In this document: positions 7,485-19,867 of the stretch, in pieces
How positions within the stretch are numbered: the first letter of the stretch is position 1
Layout: each line of letters starts with the position of its first letter
Origin: Streptomyces sp. CGMCC 4.7035
GTDB taxonomy: Bacteria > Actinomycetota > Actinomycetes > Streptomycetales > Streptomycetaceae
DNA: 64,000 bases
Direction: 5' to 3'
Assembly (NCBI RefSeq): GCF_031583065.1
Contig: NZ_CP134053.1
Coordinates: 7,605,001 to 7,669,000 of the forward strand
Position numbers and translations under genes: made by a program
The notes under the pieces: generated by a model
What the model was told of the DNA's origin: nothing
Database searches by the model: none
The model's input: the letters and a program-made list of their open reading frames with translations, nothing else

Positions 7485-10349
7485 TCACTCCTTGGCCCTT
7501 TCCAGCCCTTCCGCCAGTACCTCCGCGAGGTGCCGCGCTCCGACGCCCGCCAGCTGCTCCAGCTGGGTGCGGCAGGAGAAGCCGTCCGCCAGGACGACCG
7601 CGTCCTCCGGCGCCGAACGCACCGCCGGGAGCAGCTGGTCCTCCGCGCATGCCCTCGACACCTCGTAGTGGCCCCTCTCGAAGCCGAAGTCGCCCGCGAG
7701 ACCGCAGCAGCCGCCGGTCAGTTCCCCGGTCAGGCCCGCCGCCGCGCGCAGCCGGCGGTCGGCCGCCTCACCCAGGACCGCGTGCTGGTGGCAGTGGGTC
7801 TGGCCGACCGCCGGGCGGTCCACCCGCGGCGGCGTCCAGTCCGGGGCGTGCCGCTCCAGGGCCTCCGCGAACGTCACCACCGCCGCCGCCAGGCGCCCGG
7901 CGCGCGGGTCGTCGTGCAGCAGCTCCGGCAGGTCCGTGCGGAGCGCGGCGGCGCAGCTCGGTTCCAGGACGACCACCGGGGCGCCTGCTTCCAGTACCGG
8001 TTCCATCAGGTCGAGCGTGCGGCGCATGACGGTGCGGGCGCGGTCCAGCTGGCCCGTGGAGACGTAGGTCAGGCCGCAGCAGACCCGGCCGCGAAGGGGT
8101 GCCTTCGGCCGTGCCGTCGGCGGCAGCACCACCGTCAGCCCCGCCGCCTCCAGCACCCTTACGGCAGCCTTTCCCACGGACGGCGACAGGTGCTCCGTGA
8201 AGGTGTCCGGCCAGAGGACGACCCGGGGGCCGCCACGGAGCCGCCGACCGGATTCCCTTCTCCACCACCTGCTGAACGTCTCCCCCGCCAGGCTCGGGAT
8301 CTCCCGCTCGGGCGCGATGCCGCCCAGCCGCTTGCCGAGCGCCGCCAGCGGCCCCACGGCGGCGAGCGCGTTGACCACCGGAGCCGTGCGGGTGCGTGCG
8401 ACAGCCCGCAGCCACACGGGCAGCCACCCCATCGTGTAGTGCGCGGCCGGTCTGCGCCGCCCCGCGTAGTGGTGGTGCAGGAACTCCGCCTTGTACGTGG
8501 CCATGTCGACGCCCACCGGGCAGTCCGTGCGGCAGCCCTTGCAGGACAGGCACAAATCCAGCGCGTCCCGTACCTCCGTCGAGCGCCAGCCGTCGGTGAC
8601 CACCTCGCCCGCCAGCATCTCGTGCAACAGCCGGGCCCGCCCGCGCGTGGAGTGCTCCTCCTCGCCGGTCGCCCGGAACGAGGGGCACATCACCGAGGAG
8701 CCGGACACCGTCGTCGTACGGCACTTGGCGACGCCCACGCACCGCCGCACCGCCGCCGAGAAGTCGCCGCCGTCCGCCGGGTAGCCGAAGGCGACGTCCA
8801 CCGGCTTGCGGGGCAGCACCGCGAACCGCAGGTTCTCGTCCAGCCGCGCCGGTCGTACCAGCATGCCGGGGTTGAGCAGGTCGTCCGGGTCCCAGACGTC
8901 CTTGACGCGCTCGAAGAGGGCGACCAGCTCCGGCCCGTACATCTTCGGCAGCAGTTCCGCCCGTGCCTGGCCGTCGCCGTGCTCCCCGGAGAGCGAGCCG
9001 CCGTGGGAGACGACCAGTTCCGCGAGCTCCCCGGAGAAGCGGCGGAAGCGGGCGATGCCCGCCTCGGTCAGCAGGTCGAAGTCGATGCGGACGTGGATGC
9101 AGCCGTCCCCGAAGTGGCCGTAGGGCGCACCCCGCAGGCCGTGGTCGGCCAGCAGGCGCCTGAAGTCCCGGAGGTAGTCGCCGAGTCGGGCGGGTGGCAC
9201 CGCGCAGTCCTCCCAGCCCGGCCAGGCCTCGGTCCCGTCCGGCATCCGGGTCGCCGTGCCGCTCGCGTCCTCACGCAGCCGCCACAGGGCCCGCTGTCCG
9301 GCCGGGTCGGTGACCACCGCGGCGTCCGTGACGTCCGCCGCCCGGACGATCGCCTCCGCACGCGCGCGTGCCTCCGCCTCGCTCGCGCCGCCCGCCTCCA
9401 CGAACAGCCAGGCGCCGCCGCGCGGCAGCCCCGCCGACGGCGGTACGAGGTCGGCGGCCATGCCCTCGACGGTCAGCGGCCCGTGCCGCAGCAGTCCGGC
9501 CGCCGCCTGGGCCGCCGCGGTCTCGTCCGCGTACGCCAGCACGGCGAGCGCACGCGCGCGGGGTGCCTCCACCAGGCGTACGACCGCCTCCGTCAGGACG
9601 CCCAGCGTGCCCTCGGAGCCGCAGAAGGAGCGGGCCACGTCGGCGCCCTTCTCCGGGAGCAGCGCGTCCAGCGCGTACCCGGAGATGCGGCGCGGCAGGA
9701 AGGGGAAGCCGGTGCGCAGGAGCGCCAACTCGCTCTCCACCAGGGCGTCCAGGCCCTCGGGAGCGCCCCGCCGGCCCCGGCCCAGGGTCAGCGCCTCGCC
9801 CCGCGCGGTGAGCACCGACAGCTCGCGCACGCTGTCCGCCGTCGTGCCCCAGGCCACCGAGTGGGAGCCGCACGCGTTGTTGCCGATCATGCCGCCCAGG
9901 GTGCAGCGGGCGTGCGTGGAGGGGTCCGGGCCGAAGCGCAGGCCGTGCGGGGCGGCGGCCTCCTGGAGGCGGTCCAGGACCAGACCCGGCTGGACCACGG
10001 CCGTGCGGGCCTCGGGGTCCAGGGACAGGATCCGGTTCATGTACCGGGTGAAGTCGAGCACCACGCCCGTGCCCGTCGCCTGCCCGGCAATTGACGTCCC
10101 GCCACCGCGGGCGACGACCGGCACCCCGTGCGCACGGCACACGCTCAACGCCGCCGCCACGTCGTCCGCGTCCCGCGGCGCCACCACGCCGAGCGGCACC
10201 CGCCGGTAGTTGGAGGCGTCCATGGTGTGCAGTGCCCGCGCCGTCGTACCGAAGTCGACCGTGCCGCGCACCGCCGCGCGCAGCCCCTCACGCAGGGCGC
10301 CGACGTCCGCGTCGGGCGCCCGCTGCCGCCGTTCCCCAAGGTCCGTCAT
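7485..10349 (-). CDS. Fused FAD-linked oxidase / Fe-S (CCG-domain) oxidoreductase, D-lactate or glycolate dehydrogenase-like
   Basis: The 954-residue protein joins a GlcD-type FAD-binding oxidase half (VVARGGGTSIAGQ for FAD diphosphate, GGMIGNNACGSHS) to a GlpC-type half with ferredoxin motif CLSCKGCRTDC and two CCG domains (CCGLTYVSTG and GGCCGLAGDFGFERG). Such fusions oxidise 2-hydroxy acids and pass electrons through Fe-S clusters to the membrane chain; D-lactate is the usual guess, not proven. Start ATG 10349 has GGGA six bases upstream; an ATG at 10373 is in frame but lacks this. It is divergent from the conservon. Confidence 0.9.
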   Translation of the reverse strand: MTDLGERRQRAPDADVGALREGLRAAVRGTVDFGTTARALHTMDASNYRRVPLGVVAPRDADDVAAALSVCRAHGVPVVARGGGTSIAGQATGTGVVLDFTRYMNRILSLDPEARTAVVQPGLVLDRLQEAAAPHGLRFGPDPSTHARCTLGGMIGNNACGSHSVAWGTTADSVRELSVLTARGEALTLGRGRRGAPEGLDALVESELALLRTGFPFLPRRISGYALDALLPEKGADVARSFCGSEGTLGVLTEAVVRLVEAPRARALAVLAYADETAAAQAAAGLLRHGPLTVEGMAADLVPPSAGLPRGGAWLFVEAGGASEAEARARAEAIVRAADVTDAAVVTDPAGQRALWRLREDASGTATRMPDGTEAWPGWEDCAVPPARLGDYLRDFRRLLADHGLRGAPYGHFGDGCIHVRIDFDLLTEAGIARFRRFSGELAELVVSHGGSLSGEHGDGQARAELLPKMYGPELVALFERVKDVWDPDDLLNPGMLVRPARLDENLRFAVLPRKPVDVAFGYPADGGDFSAAVRRCVGVAKCRTTTVSGSSVMCPSFRATGEEEHSTRGRARLLHEMLAGEVVTDGWRSTEVRDALDLCLSCKGCRTDCPVGVDMATYKAEFLHHHYAGRRRPAAHYTMGWLPVWLRAVARTRTAPVVNALAAVGPLAALGKRLGGIAPEREIPSLAGETFSRWWRRESGRRLRGGPRVVLWPDTFTEHLSPSVGKAAVRVLEAAGLTVVLPPTARPKAPLRGRVCCGLTYVSTGQLDRARTVMRRTLDLMEPVLEAGAPVVVLEPSCAAALRTDLPELLHDDPRAGRLAAAVVTFAEALERHAPDWTPPRVDRPAVGQTHCHQHAVLGEAADRRLRAAAGLTGELTGGCCGLAGDFGFERGHYEVSRACAEDQLLPAVRSAPEDAVVLADGFSCRTQLEQLAGVGARHLAEVLAEGLERAKE

Positions 10350-10483
10350 GTGTCCCAGGATGCATCCGGCCACTGAAGGTGACCGTCCCCGGGCACACCG
10401 GATCTTTCTCGTAGATCCTTTTCTTATGAGGGTGGGATGGTGAAGCGGAACCGGAACCTGTCTATTCCGATCACAGACTCTCC

Positions 10484-10489
10484 TATAGT
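10484..10489 (+). promoter_or_regulatory. Candidate -10 element for the conservon
   Basis: TATAGT sits in an AT-richer pocket about 100 bp upstream of cvnA, in the divergent region shared with the FAD oxidase gene. No convincing -35 at standard spacing was found. Confidence 0.3.
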
Positions 10490-10587
10490 TAGCCGCAATT
10501 GAACATCAAGGGGTCGCTGCTCGCCTTCCGGCCCTGCGCGCCGTACACGCACCTGGACATGACCAAGGCCGACCGAGGACACCACCC

Positions 10588-12501
10588 ATGACCGCCCCCA
10601 TACCGTCAGGCGAACGCCCGGCCCTTCGCGCCGTCGCACCCGTCACACTGGCCACCGCCGTGGTGGCGGGCCTCGCCGTCGCCGCCGCGGTCATGGCGGC
10701 ACCGGAGGGGATCCGCGTCCCCCTCGCCTGGGAGGGCGCCGCCGCGGCCCTGCTGCTGTGCGGGGCGGTCGCCCTCGCCGCCCACGGCATCCGGTCGGCG
10801 TCCCTGGCCCGCCGCCGCCTGGACGCCATGACGCAGGACGCGGGCCGGCTGGTCCAGGAACGCGCCCGGCTCGCCGAGGAGTTCAGCCAGGAGCGGGCAC
10901 GGCTGACGGACGGCTTCATCGAGGAACGCGTACGGCTGACCGAGGAGTTCGAGCGGGAGCGGGCCCGGCTCGCCAAGGAGTTCGCGCAGGAGCGCGTGCG
11001 CCTCTCGGACGAGTTCGACCAGGAACGGATCGCGCTCATCGAGGGGTTCGCCGGCGAACGCGACGTGCTCACCGGAGAACTCACCCGGCTCGCCGAGGAG
11101 ACGACCAGCCTCGCCCGGCGTCTGCGCCAGGCCTCGAACGCGCGGGACGCGGCCGTCTCCGTCACCGCCAACGTCGCCGGGCGCATGCAGGCCCTGGCCA
11201 CCGGCATGCTCGCCGACCTGCGCGCGATGGAGGACAAGCACGCGGACGAGGACGTCCTCGCCGACCTCCTCCACCTCGACCACCGCACCGCGCAGGCGGG
11301 CCGCCTCGCCGACTCCGTCGCCGTCCTCGCGGGCGCCCGCTCCGGCCGTCGCTGGGCGCGCCCCATCGTCATGGAGTCGATCCTGCGCGGCGCGATGGGC
11401 CGCGTCAGCGGCTACCAGCGCGTCCGCGTCCACTCCTCCAGCGAGGCCGCGGTCGCCGGGCACGCCGCCGAAGGCGTGATGCACGCGCTTGCCGAACTCC
11501 TCGACAACGCTGCCAACTTCTCCCCGCCCACCGCCGAGGTCCATGTCTACGTGGAGGAGGTGCCCTCCGGGGTCATCGTCTCCGTCGAGGACGCGGGTCT
11601 GGTCATGGGCGATGTGCAGCTGCGCCGCGCCGAGCGCGCGGTCTCCGGCGAGGTTGCCGAGATGGGCGGGCTCACCGGCACCCGGCTCGGCCTCGCGGTC
11701 GTCGGCCGGCTCGCCCGCAAGTACGGCCTGAAGGTGTCCTTCCGGCCGTCCGCGCGCGGCGGCACGGGCGTCCTGATGCTGATCCCGCAGGACATCCTGT
11801 CCCAGCCGACGCTGCCGCCGTCCGCCGAGCCCGTGACCCCGGACTCCGAGCCCACCCTGACCCTGACCGCCGTTGCGGCCCTGATCCCGTCCACCGAGAC
11901 CGCCCCGGCCCCGTCCACCGAGACCGCCCCGGCCCCGGCCCCGGCCGACGAGACCGCGTCGGCCGCCCCCGAGCACCGGCCCTCGTACGCCGCCGCCCGC
12001 GCCGCCGAGGACCTCGACCCCGATCCGGTCCCCACGCACGAGTTCCCGGTGTCCGGCACCCCCGGCACCGGCGGACTCCCCCGGCGCCGTCGCGGTCACG
12101 CACTGGAGGCCGCCGAGCGCAGCCGCGCCCGGGCGGCCGCCCGCGCCGAGCGCGAGCCGGACACCCCGGACGACACCAAGGCCCGGGCCGCCCGCTTCAG
12201 CAGCTTCCGCCAGGCGGTCCGCGGCACGGTGCCGGACCAGGCCACGGTCCAGGGCACGACGGCCGAACCCGAAGCCGTACGGGAGGACGCGGCGCGGACG
12301 GCGCCCGACAGCCCCGTACGGGACACCCCGGCCCGCGACACCGCGCACGAGCCCCTCGTACGACACGAGTCGCCCGTACGACAGGCGGCGGACGAGCCCG
12401 TCGTACGAGAAACACCCGCACCCCGGCCCGTACCGGACGACCCCACCGCACCCGAACCGGCCGTCACCCCCTCGCACCCGGAAGGCAACACCACTTCATG
12501 A
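10588..12501 (+). CDS. cvnA: CvnA: membrane sensor histidine-kinase-like protein of a conservon
   Basis: The 637-residue protein has two transmembrane segments (about 15-38 and 49-66), a long charged helix built of 11-residue repeats (91-167), a pseudo-dimerisation region (DLLHLDHRTAQAGRL), and a GHKL ATPase domain with N-box ELLDNAANFSPP (about 303-314) and TRLGLAVVGRLA. The G1 box reads DAGLVM instead of DXGXG, so ATP binding may be altered. Residues after about 405 are Pro/Thr/Glu-rich and probably disordered. Conservons assemble a membrane complex of CvnA with CvnB-D that resembles a G-protein-coupled receptor system. Its stop overlaps cvnB by four bases. Confidence 0.92.
   Translation: MTAPIPSGERPALRAVAPVTLATAVVAGLAVAAAVMAAPEGIRVPLAWEGAAAALLLCGAVALAAHGIRSASLARRRLDAMTQDAGRLVQERARLAEEFSQERARLTDGFIEERVRLTEEFERERARLAKEFAQERVRLSDEFDQERIALIEGFAGERDVLTGELTRLAEETTSLARRLRQASNARDAAVSVTANVAGRMQALATGMLADLRAMEDKHADEDVLADLLHLDHRTAQAGRLADSVAVLAGARSGRRWARPIVMESILRGAMGRVSGYQRVRVHSSSEAAVAGHAAEGVMHALAELLDNAANFSPPTAEVHVYVEEVPSGVIVSVEDAGLVMGDVQLRRAERAVSGEVAEMGGLTGTRLGLAVVGRLARKYGLKVSFRPSARGGTGVLMLIPQDILSQPTLPPSAEPVTPDSEPTLTLTAVAALIPSTETAPAPSTETAPAPAPADETASAAPEHRPSYAAARAAEDLDPDPVPTHEFPVSGTPGTGGLPRRRRGHALEAAERSRARAAARAEREPDTPDDTKARAARFSSFRQAVRGTVPDQATVQGTTAEPEAVREDAARTAPDSPVRDTPARDTAHEPLVRHESPVRQAADEPVVRETPAPRPVPDDPTAPEPAVTPSHPEGNTTS
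10858..11088 (+). repeat. Seven tandem 33-bp units encoding an 11-residue coiled-coil repeat
   Basis: Units such as ERARLAEEFSQ, ERARLTDGFIE, ERVRLTEEFER, ERARLAKEFAQ and ERVRLSDEFDQ follow without gaps from residue 91 to 167 of CvnA. The consensus is ERxRLxEEFxQ. An 11-residue period favours a straight, weakly right-handed coiled coil next to the membrane. Confidence 0.85.
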
Positions 12502-12905
12502 CCGGCATCACGACCGCCGACGAGAAGCTCACCTGGCTCATCGAGGGACTGCTGGAGCGCACCCCGGGTGCCCGGCACGCGCTCGTGCTGTCCCGGGACG
12601 GGCTGAAGCTGTGCCGTACTCCGGAGCTCTCCGTCGACCAGGCCGACCAGCTCGCCGCGATCGCCGCCGGCATCCAGTCGCTGTCCCACGGCGCCTCCGT
12701 GGAGTTCGGCGACGGCAGCGGGGGCGTGCGCTCGGCGATGGCCGAGTTCTACGGCGGGGTCCTGTTCATCGTGGAGGCCGGCGAGGGCGCGCACCTCGCC
12801 CTGGTCACCACCGAGGACGCAGACGCGGGGCTCGTCGGGCACAACATGAGCGAACTCGTCGAGCAGCTCGGCGAATACCTGACCGCGCAGCCGCGTACCT
12901 CATGA
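12498..12905 (+). CDS. cvnB: CvnB: roadblock/LC7-domain protein
   Basis: A 135-residue protein with one roadblock/LC7 domain, the fold of MglB-type regulators of small GTPases. Typical segments are RHALVLSRDGLKLC, GIQSLSHGASVEFG and GGVLFIVEAGEGAHLALV. In conservons it probably acts as a partner or activating factor for the CvnD GTPase. ATGA overlaps both the cvnA stop and the next gene, showing translational coupling. Confidence 0.93.
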   Translation: MTGITTADEKLTWLIEGLLERTPGARHALVLSRDGLKLCRTPELSVDQADQLAAIAAGIQSLSHGASVEFGDGSGGVRSAMAEFYGGVLFIVEAGEGAHLALVTTEDADAGLVGHNMSELVEQLGEYLTAQPRTS

Positions 12906-13249
12906 GCCGCCCCGGCAGGGACGACGCGCCGGACCGGCTGTACACCCTCACCGGAGGGCGCAGCCGGTCCGACTCGGCTGCCCGCTTCGACCTGGTGACG
13001 CTCGTGGTCGCCGAGTGCGACCCGGTGCCGGGAATGCAGTCGGAGCACGCCGCGATCCTGCGGATGTGCGACCACCCGACCGCGGTCGTGGAGATCGCCG
13101 CCGAGCTGCGGCTGCCGGTGAGCATCACACGCATCCTGCTCTCCGACCTCCTCGCGGCCGGCCGCGTCAGCGCCCGACACCCCCGCACCGCCGCACTTCC
13201 CGATCCCGACGTCCTGGAACAGGTGCTCGTTGGACTCCGCAACCTCTGA
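12902..13249 (+). CDS. cvnC: CvnC: DUF742 protein
   Basis: A 115-residue DUF742 protein. It begins with the family hallmark DDAPDRLYTLTGGRSRS, has a winged-helix-like middle (AILRMCDHPTAVVEIAAEL, LPVSITRILLSDLLAAG) and ends EQVLVGLRNL. CvnC proteins bridge CvnA and CvnD in the proposed complex. The start overlaps the cvnB stop by four bases, and its 3' end overlaps the start of cvnD by 20 bases. Confidence 0.93.
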   Translation: MSRPGRDDAPDRLYTLTGGRSRSDSAARFDLVTLVVAECDPVPGMQSEHAAILRMCDHPTAVVEIAAELRLPVSITRILLSDLLAAGRVSARHPRTAALPDPDVLEQVLVGLRNL

Positions 13250-13847
13250 CACCCGCACACCGCTGGGTGACCAGGCCGACAACGGCCTGAAGATCGTGGT
13301 CGTCGGCGGCTTCGGCGTCGGCAAGACGACCCTTGTCCGCTCGGTGAGCGAGATCCGCCCGCTCAACACCGAGGAGACCATGACCCAGGCCGGCGAGACG
13401 GTCGACGATGTGAGCGGGGTACGGGAGAAGTCCGCGACGACCGTCGCCTTCGACTTCGGCCGCATCACGCTGGACGCCCACAACGTGCTGTACCTGTTCG
13501 GCGCGCCGGGCCAGGAGCGGTTCTGGTTCCTGTGGGACCGGCTGTTCTCCGGCACGCTCGGCGCGGTCGTCCTCGTCGACACCCGGCGCATCGACGACTC
13601 CTGGTACGCCATCGACCGCCTGGAGCGCCACGGCACGCCGTTCATCGTCGCCTGCAACGACTTCGGCGGATCCCGGCACACCCCCGCCGAGGTCCGCGCC
13701 GCCCTCGACCTCGACCCGCACGTCCCGTTGATCGACTGCGACGCGCGCTCACGCGCATCCGGCAAGCAGGTCCTGATCACCCTGGTCGAACACATTCGGC
13801 ACCACTACGCCGCCCAGGCCCCCATATCCGAACAGGAGCTGGTGTGA
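13230..13847 (+). CDS. cvnD: CvnD: Ras-like GTP-binding protein of the conservon
   Basis: A 205-residue MglA-like small GTPase. Motifs in order: P-loop GGFGVGKTT (26-34), conserved threonines in LNTEETMTQAG, the switch II-like LFGAPGQERFWFLWD, and a base-recognition region (IVACNDF, where canonical Ras proteins read NKXD). It is the switch of the conservon signalling unit and probably cycles between GTP and GDP at the membrane under CvnA/B control. The TTG start lies inside the end of cvnC; its stop overlaps the P450 start as GTGA. Confidence 0.92.
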   Translation: MDSATSDTRTPLGDQADNGLKIVVVGGFGVGKTTLVRSVSEIRPLNTEETMTQAGETVDDVSGVREKSATTVAFDFGRITLDAHNVLYLFGAPGQERFWFLWDRLFSGTLGAVVLVDTRRIDDSWYAIDRLERHGTPFIVACNDFGGSRHTPAEVRAALDLDPHVPLIDCDARSRASGKQVLITLVEHIRHHYAAQAPISEQELV

Positions 13848-15063
13848 CCACCGCCCCCGTGCCCCTGAGCGGGCCCCGGTTCCAGACCGAACCCGCCGCG
13901 CTGTACCGGGAGATGCGGCGTGAGCACGGCGCCGTGGCCCCGGTCGTGCTCGACGGCGACGTACCGGCCTGGCTCGTGCTCGGCTACCGCGAGCTGCACC
14001 AGGTGACCGCCGATCCGGTGCTCTTCAGCCGCGACTCCGACCTGTGGAACCAGTGGGACAACATCCCCGACGACTGGCCGATGCTGCCGATGATCGGCCG
14101 CAAGCAGCCGTCGATCCTCTACACCGTCGGCGAGCGCCACCGCGAGCGCGCCGGGATGATCAGCGACGCGCTGGAAGCCGTCGACCCGTTCGAACTGCGC
14201 GGCCATGTCGAGCGGTTCGCGGACGAGCTGATCGACGCCGTGTGCACGAAGGGCGAGGCGGACCTCGTCGCGGACTACGCGATGCTGCTGCCCGTCCGCG
14301 TGCTGGCGATCCTCTACGGCTTCGCCGAGGAGCAGGGCCCCGGCCTGGTCACCGCCCTCAACGACATGATCGACGGGCGGGAGCGGGCGATCGCGGGCCA
14401 GACGCACCTGGCCACCTCCATGATCGAACTGTTGGCGAGCCGCAAGGCGCACCCGGCGGACGACGTCGTCTCGCGGATGCTCGCGAACAAGAGCGGCTTC
14501 ACCGACGAGGAGATCACCCAGGACCTCATGGTGATGATGGCCGCGGGCCACCAGCCGACCGCGGACTGGATCGGCAACTCGCTGCGGCTGATGCTGACCG
14601 ACCACCGCTTCGCGGCCTCCCTCTTCGGCGGACGCCACAGCGTCGCCGAGGCCATGAACGAGGTCCTGTGGGAGGACACCCCCACACAGAACGTGGCAGG
14701 CCGCTGGGCCTCCCGCGACACCCGCCTGGGCGGCCGCCACATCCGCGCCGGTGACCTGCTGCTGCTCGGCCTCCAGGGCGCCAACAGCGACCCGCAGGTA
14801 CGCACCGACGCCTGCGCGCACACCGGCGGCAACAACGCGCACTTCTCCTTCGGGCACGGCGAGCACCGCTGTCCGTTCCCGGCGCAGGAAGTGGCGGAGG
14901 TCGTCGCGCGGACGGCCATCGAGGTGGTCCTGGACCGGCTGCCGGACATCGACCTGTCCGTGCCCGCCGAGGAGTTGACGCGTCGTCCGTCCCCGTGGCT
15001 GCGGGGTCTGACGGCGCTGCCCGTGAGGTTCACCCCCACTCCGTCGATTGGAAGCGCACCCGC

Positions 15064-15067
<4 letters not shown>
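13844..15067 (+). CDS. CYP157-like cytochrome P450 lacking the EXXR motif
   Basis: A 407-residue P450 fold protein. The heme loop is clear (FSFGHGEHRCP, C343) and the I-helix reads AGHQPT (234-239). The K-helix position expected to be EXXR reads EVLW (273-276), so the normally invariant arginine is missing. CYP157 members of Streptomyces conservons are known for this loss. Whether the protein is catalytic or acts as a heme sensor is unresolved. Start GTG 13844 overlaps the cvnD stop and has AGGAG upstream. It is directly coupled to the second P450 gene. Confidence 0.92.
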
Positions 15068-17836
<2,769 letters not shown>

Positions 17837-17880
17837 TCGTCGAAGCTGTGGTCGTGAAGCTGTAGTCGTTCTCGTACGGC

Positions 17881-17910
17881 GGGGGCGCCCGGTGAGCACC
17901 GGACGCCCCC
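17881..17910. terminator. Terminator hairpin after serC
   Basis: GGGGGCG-C-CCGGTG pairs with CACCGG-A-CGCCCCC around a short loop. It separates serC from the convergent gene that ends at 17955. Confidence 0.75.
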
Positions 17911-17954
17911 TTCGCACGTACCGGCACAGGTACCAGCACACATACCGGCAACGG

Positions 17955-18965
17955 CTACCGCGGACCCCGACGCACCAGCCGTTTGATGCCGAGGACAAGG
18001 GCCAGGCCGACCGCCAGAACCAGCGCGCCGACCTTGTAGTCGGCGTTCAGGGGCGAGCCGCCGCCGGTCCCGGCCTCCGCGCTCCCCTTCTCGGAAGGCG
18101 ACTTGGAGTCGCCACCCCCCTTGTATCCGGGCACGCTTTCGGCCCGCACCGTGCTGTCGGTGCCCTCGCTCCCGTACAGGAGCTTCGACCCGTCGGCGGT
18201 GTAGGTGACCGACTCGCCCTGCCGCTGAAGGGGCACGTCCAGCCGGCCCTGCCGCTTGATCTTCCCGCCGTTCCAGTCGTACGCGATGCCGCCGAAGTAG
18301 CCACGCACGGCGAGTTGCTTGCCGTCGGGTGAGAAGGCTGCGTCGGTGGCCCACAGGTCGACGGCGGCGACGGGCTTGAAGACGTTCGTGCCGGAGGAGG
18401 ACAGCTCGGCCGGGCCCTCGTAGAGGTGTCCGCCGTCCTCCTTCTTGTCGATGATGTAGACACGCCCGGTCCTGGGGTGGACGACGAGGGACTCGGCGTC
18501 GCGGGGGCCGTCCGAGTACTTCACGACGTACTGGGTGGCGCGGATCGTCCGGTCCTTGAGCACCTTGGGCTCGGGCAGCTTGTAGATCCACACGTACGGC
18601 CACTTGCCGCCGAAGTTGTCGCCGATGTCCCCGACGTAGATCTCGTTCCCCGGGCCGATGGAGATGGCCTCCACGTCACGGGGCGAGCCGATGCCACGGA
18701 GGGTGACCGTGGCGACGGTCTTCCCGGTGCGGCTGTCCACGGCGTAGAGGTACGGGCCGTCGTCGCTGTCGTTGTGGGTCCAGTAGATCCCCGGGTGGAG
18801 ATGCGAGGCGGCGAGCCCGCTGGACTCGGTGATCCGTGGATCCTTGATGGTGAAGCCGCCATCGCCGTCGGCGGCGGACGCTGACACGGGCGCTGACGCT
18901 GACGCGGGCGCGGCGAGCACACCGATGAGAAGGGCCCCGGAAAGAAACGCGAGCGATCGACGCAT
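17955..18965 (-). CDS. Secreted, membrane-anchored beta-propeller-like protein
   Basis: The 336-residue protein has an N-terminal signal peptide (MRRSLAFLSGALLIGVLAAP, cut near ASA), a body with repeated blades (GIYWTHNDSDDGPYLYAVD, VYIIDKKEDGGHLYEG, AAFSPDGKQLAVRG, TYTADGSKLLYG), and a C-terminal transmembrane segment (YKVGALVLAVGLALVLGI) followed by arginines. This is a surface-anchored WD40/NHL-like propeller. No catalytic residues stand out and no function can be given. It converges on serC across a terminator. Confidence 0.8.
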   Translation of the reverse strand: MRRSLAFLSGALLIGVLAAPASASAPVSASAADGDGGFTIKDPRITESSGLAASHLHPGIYWTHNDSDDGPYLYAVDSRTGKTVATVTLRGIGSPRDVEAISIGPGNEIYVGDIGDNFGGKWPYVWIYKLPEPKVLKDRTIRATQYVVKYSDGPRDAESLVVHPRTGRVYIIDKKEDGGHLYEGPAELSSSGTNVFKPVAAVDLWATDAAFSPDGKQLAVRGYFGGIAYDWNGGKIKRQGRLDVPLQRQGESVTYTADGSKLLYGSEGTDSTVRAESVPGYKGGGDSKSPSEKGSAEAGTGGGSPLNADYKVGALVLAVGLALVLGIKRLVRRGPR

Positions 18966-19095
18966 GGTCCCAAGACTGCCATCCGCGGCCGTGATTCACG
19001 GTCCGGGTGATCCACAAGCGCGGCGCGGTGCGGGCGTGTCGATCCTCACACCGCCCCGCCCCATACGTCCCACGGTGATCGTCCATCATGAGCGG

Positions 19096-19779
19096 ATGCT
19101 CAGGTTCATGCCCGTAGGCGACTCCATGACGATCGGCAGCGCGGGCGAACACACGTGGCGCTACCGGCTGTGGCAGCACCTGTGCGCGACGCACGGCGGC
19201 CCGTTCGCGCTCGTCGGCCCGCGCGAGACGCTGTACGACAAGGCGACGGACGCGCCGACGTCGTACGCGTACGCCGACCCGGACTTCCCGCGCGCCCACC
19301 TGGCGGGCTGGGGCGAGGGCTGGCTGCACATGGCGCCGCTGATCGCCGGGGCCGTGCGGGAGACGCGCGCGGACGTACTGCTGGTCTCCTTGGGCCTGAT
19401 CGACCTGGGCTTCTACACGAACGCGGAGCAGACGGCGGAGAACGTACGGAAGTTCGTGACTGAGGCGCGGTCCGCGAACCCGCGCATCCGGATGGTCGTG
19501 CTCCCGGTGATCCCGAACATCCGTGCGGAGACGGAAGACTTGTTCGCGGCCGAGGTCACCCTCTTCAACGAACTCCTGGCGAAGGCGGTGGCGGACCTGG
19601 ACGAGCCCCGCTCCCCCCTCCTGCTGACGTCACCCCCGCCGTCGTACGACATCCACACGGACACGTACGACGGCACGCACCCGAACACGTGCGGTGAGCA
19701 CAAGATCGCGGAGGCGTTCGCGGGGGCGATGCATCAGGCGTGGGGATGGGGACAAACGTACGTGGCTGGAACAAGCTGA
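19096..19779 (+). CDS. SGNH/GDSL-family hydrolase
   Basis: A 227-residue esterase-like protein. The nucleophile block GDSMT is at residues 8-12, followed by a glycine-containing block (GWGEGW), a weak block III, and the catalytic Asp-His block DGTHPN near the C-terminus. No signal peptide is present, so it acts in the cytoplasm or is exported another way. SGNH enzymes cleave esters or acyl groups; the substrate is unknown. ATG 19096 was chosen because the GDS motif must be close to the N-terminus. Upstream in-frame codons run into the divergent promoter region. Confidence 0.85.
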   Translation: MLRFMPVGDSMTIGSAGEHTWRYRLWQHLCATHGGPFALVGPRETLYDKATDAPTSYAYADPDFPRAHLAGWGEGWLHMAPLIAGAVRETRADVLLVSLGLIDLGFYTNAEQTAENVRKFVTEARSANPRIRMVVLPVIPNIRAETEDLFAAEVTLFNELLAKAVADLDEPRSPLLLTSPPPSYDIHTDTYDGTHPNTCGEHKIAEAFAGAMHQAWGWGQTYVAGTS

Positions 19780-19867
19780 CCGAATACCGGCGTGCCTCGG
19801 TCACGGTGCGTATCGTTGTACCGCGCGGCTGCACCTGTCCGTGGGGCAGCCGGGGAGGAGCGCCACG

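Noticed and set aside
7296..10094. A 932-codon open frame on the plus strand
   Set aside because: It is the antisense shadow of the FAD/Fe-S oxidoreductase gene; its translation is Arg/Ala/Gly-rich with no domains, while the minus frame has clear motifs.
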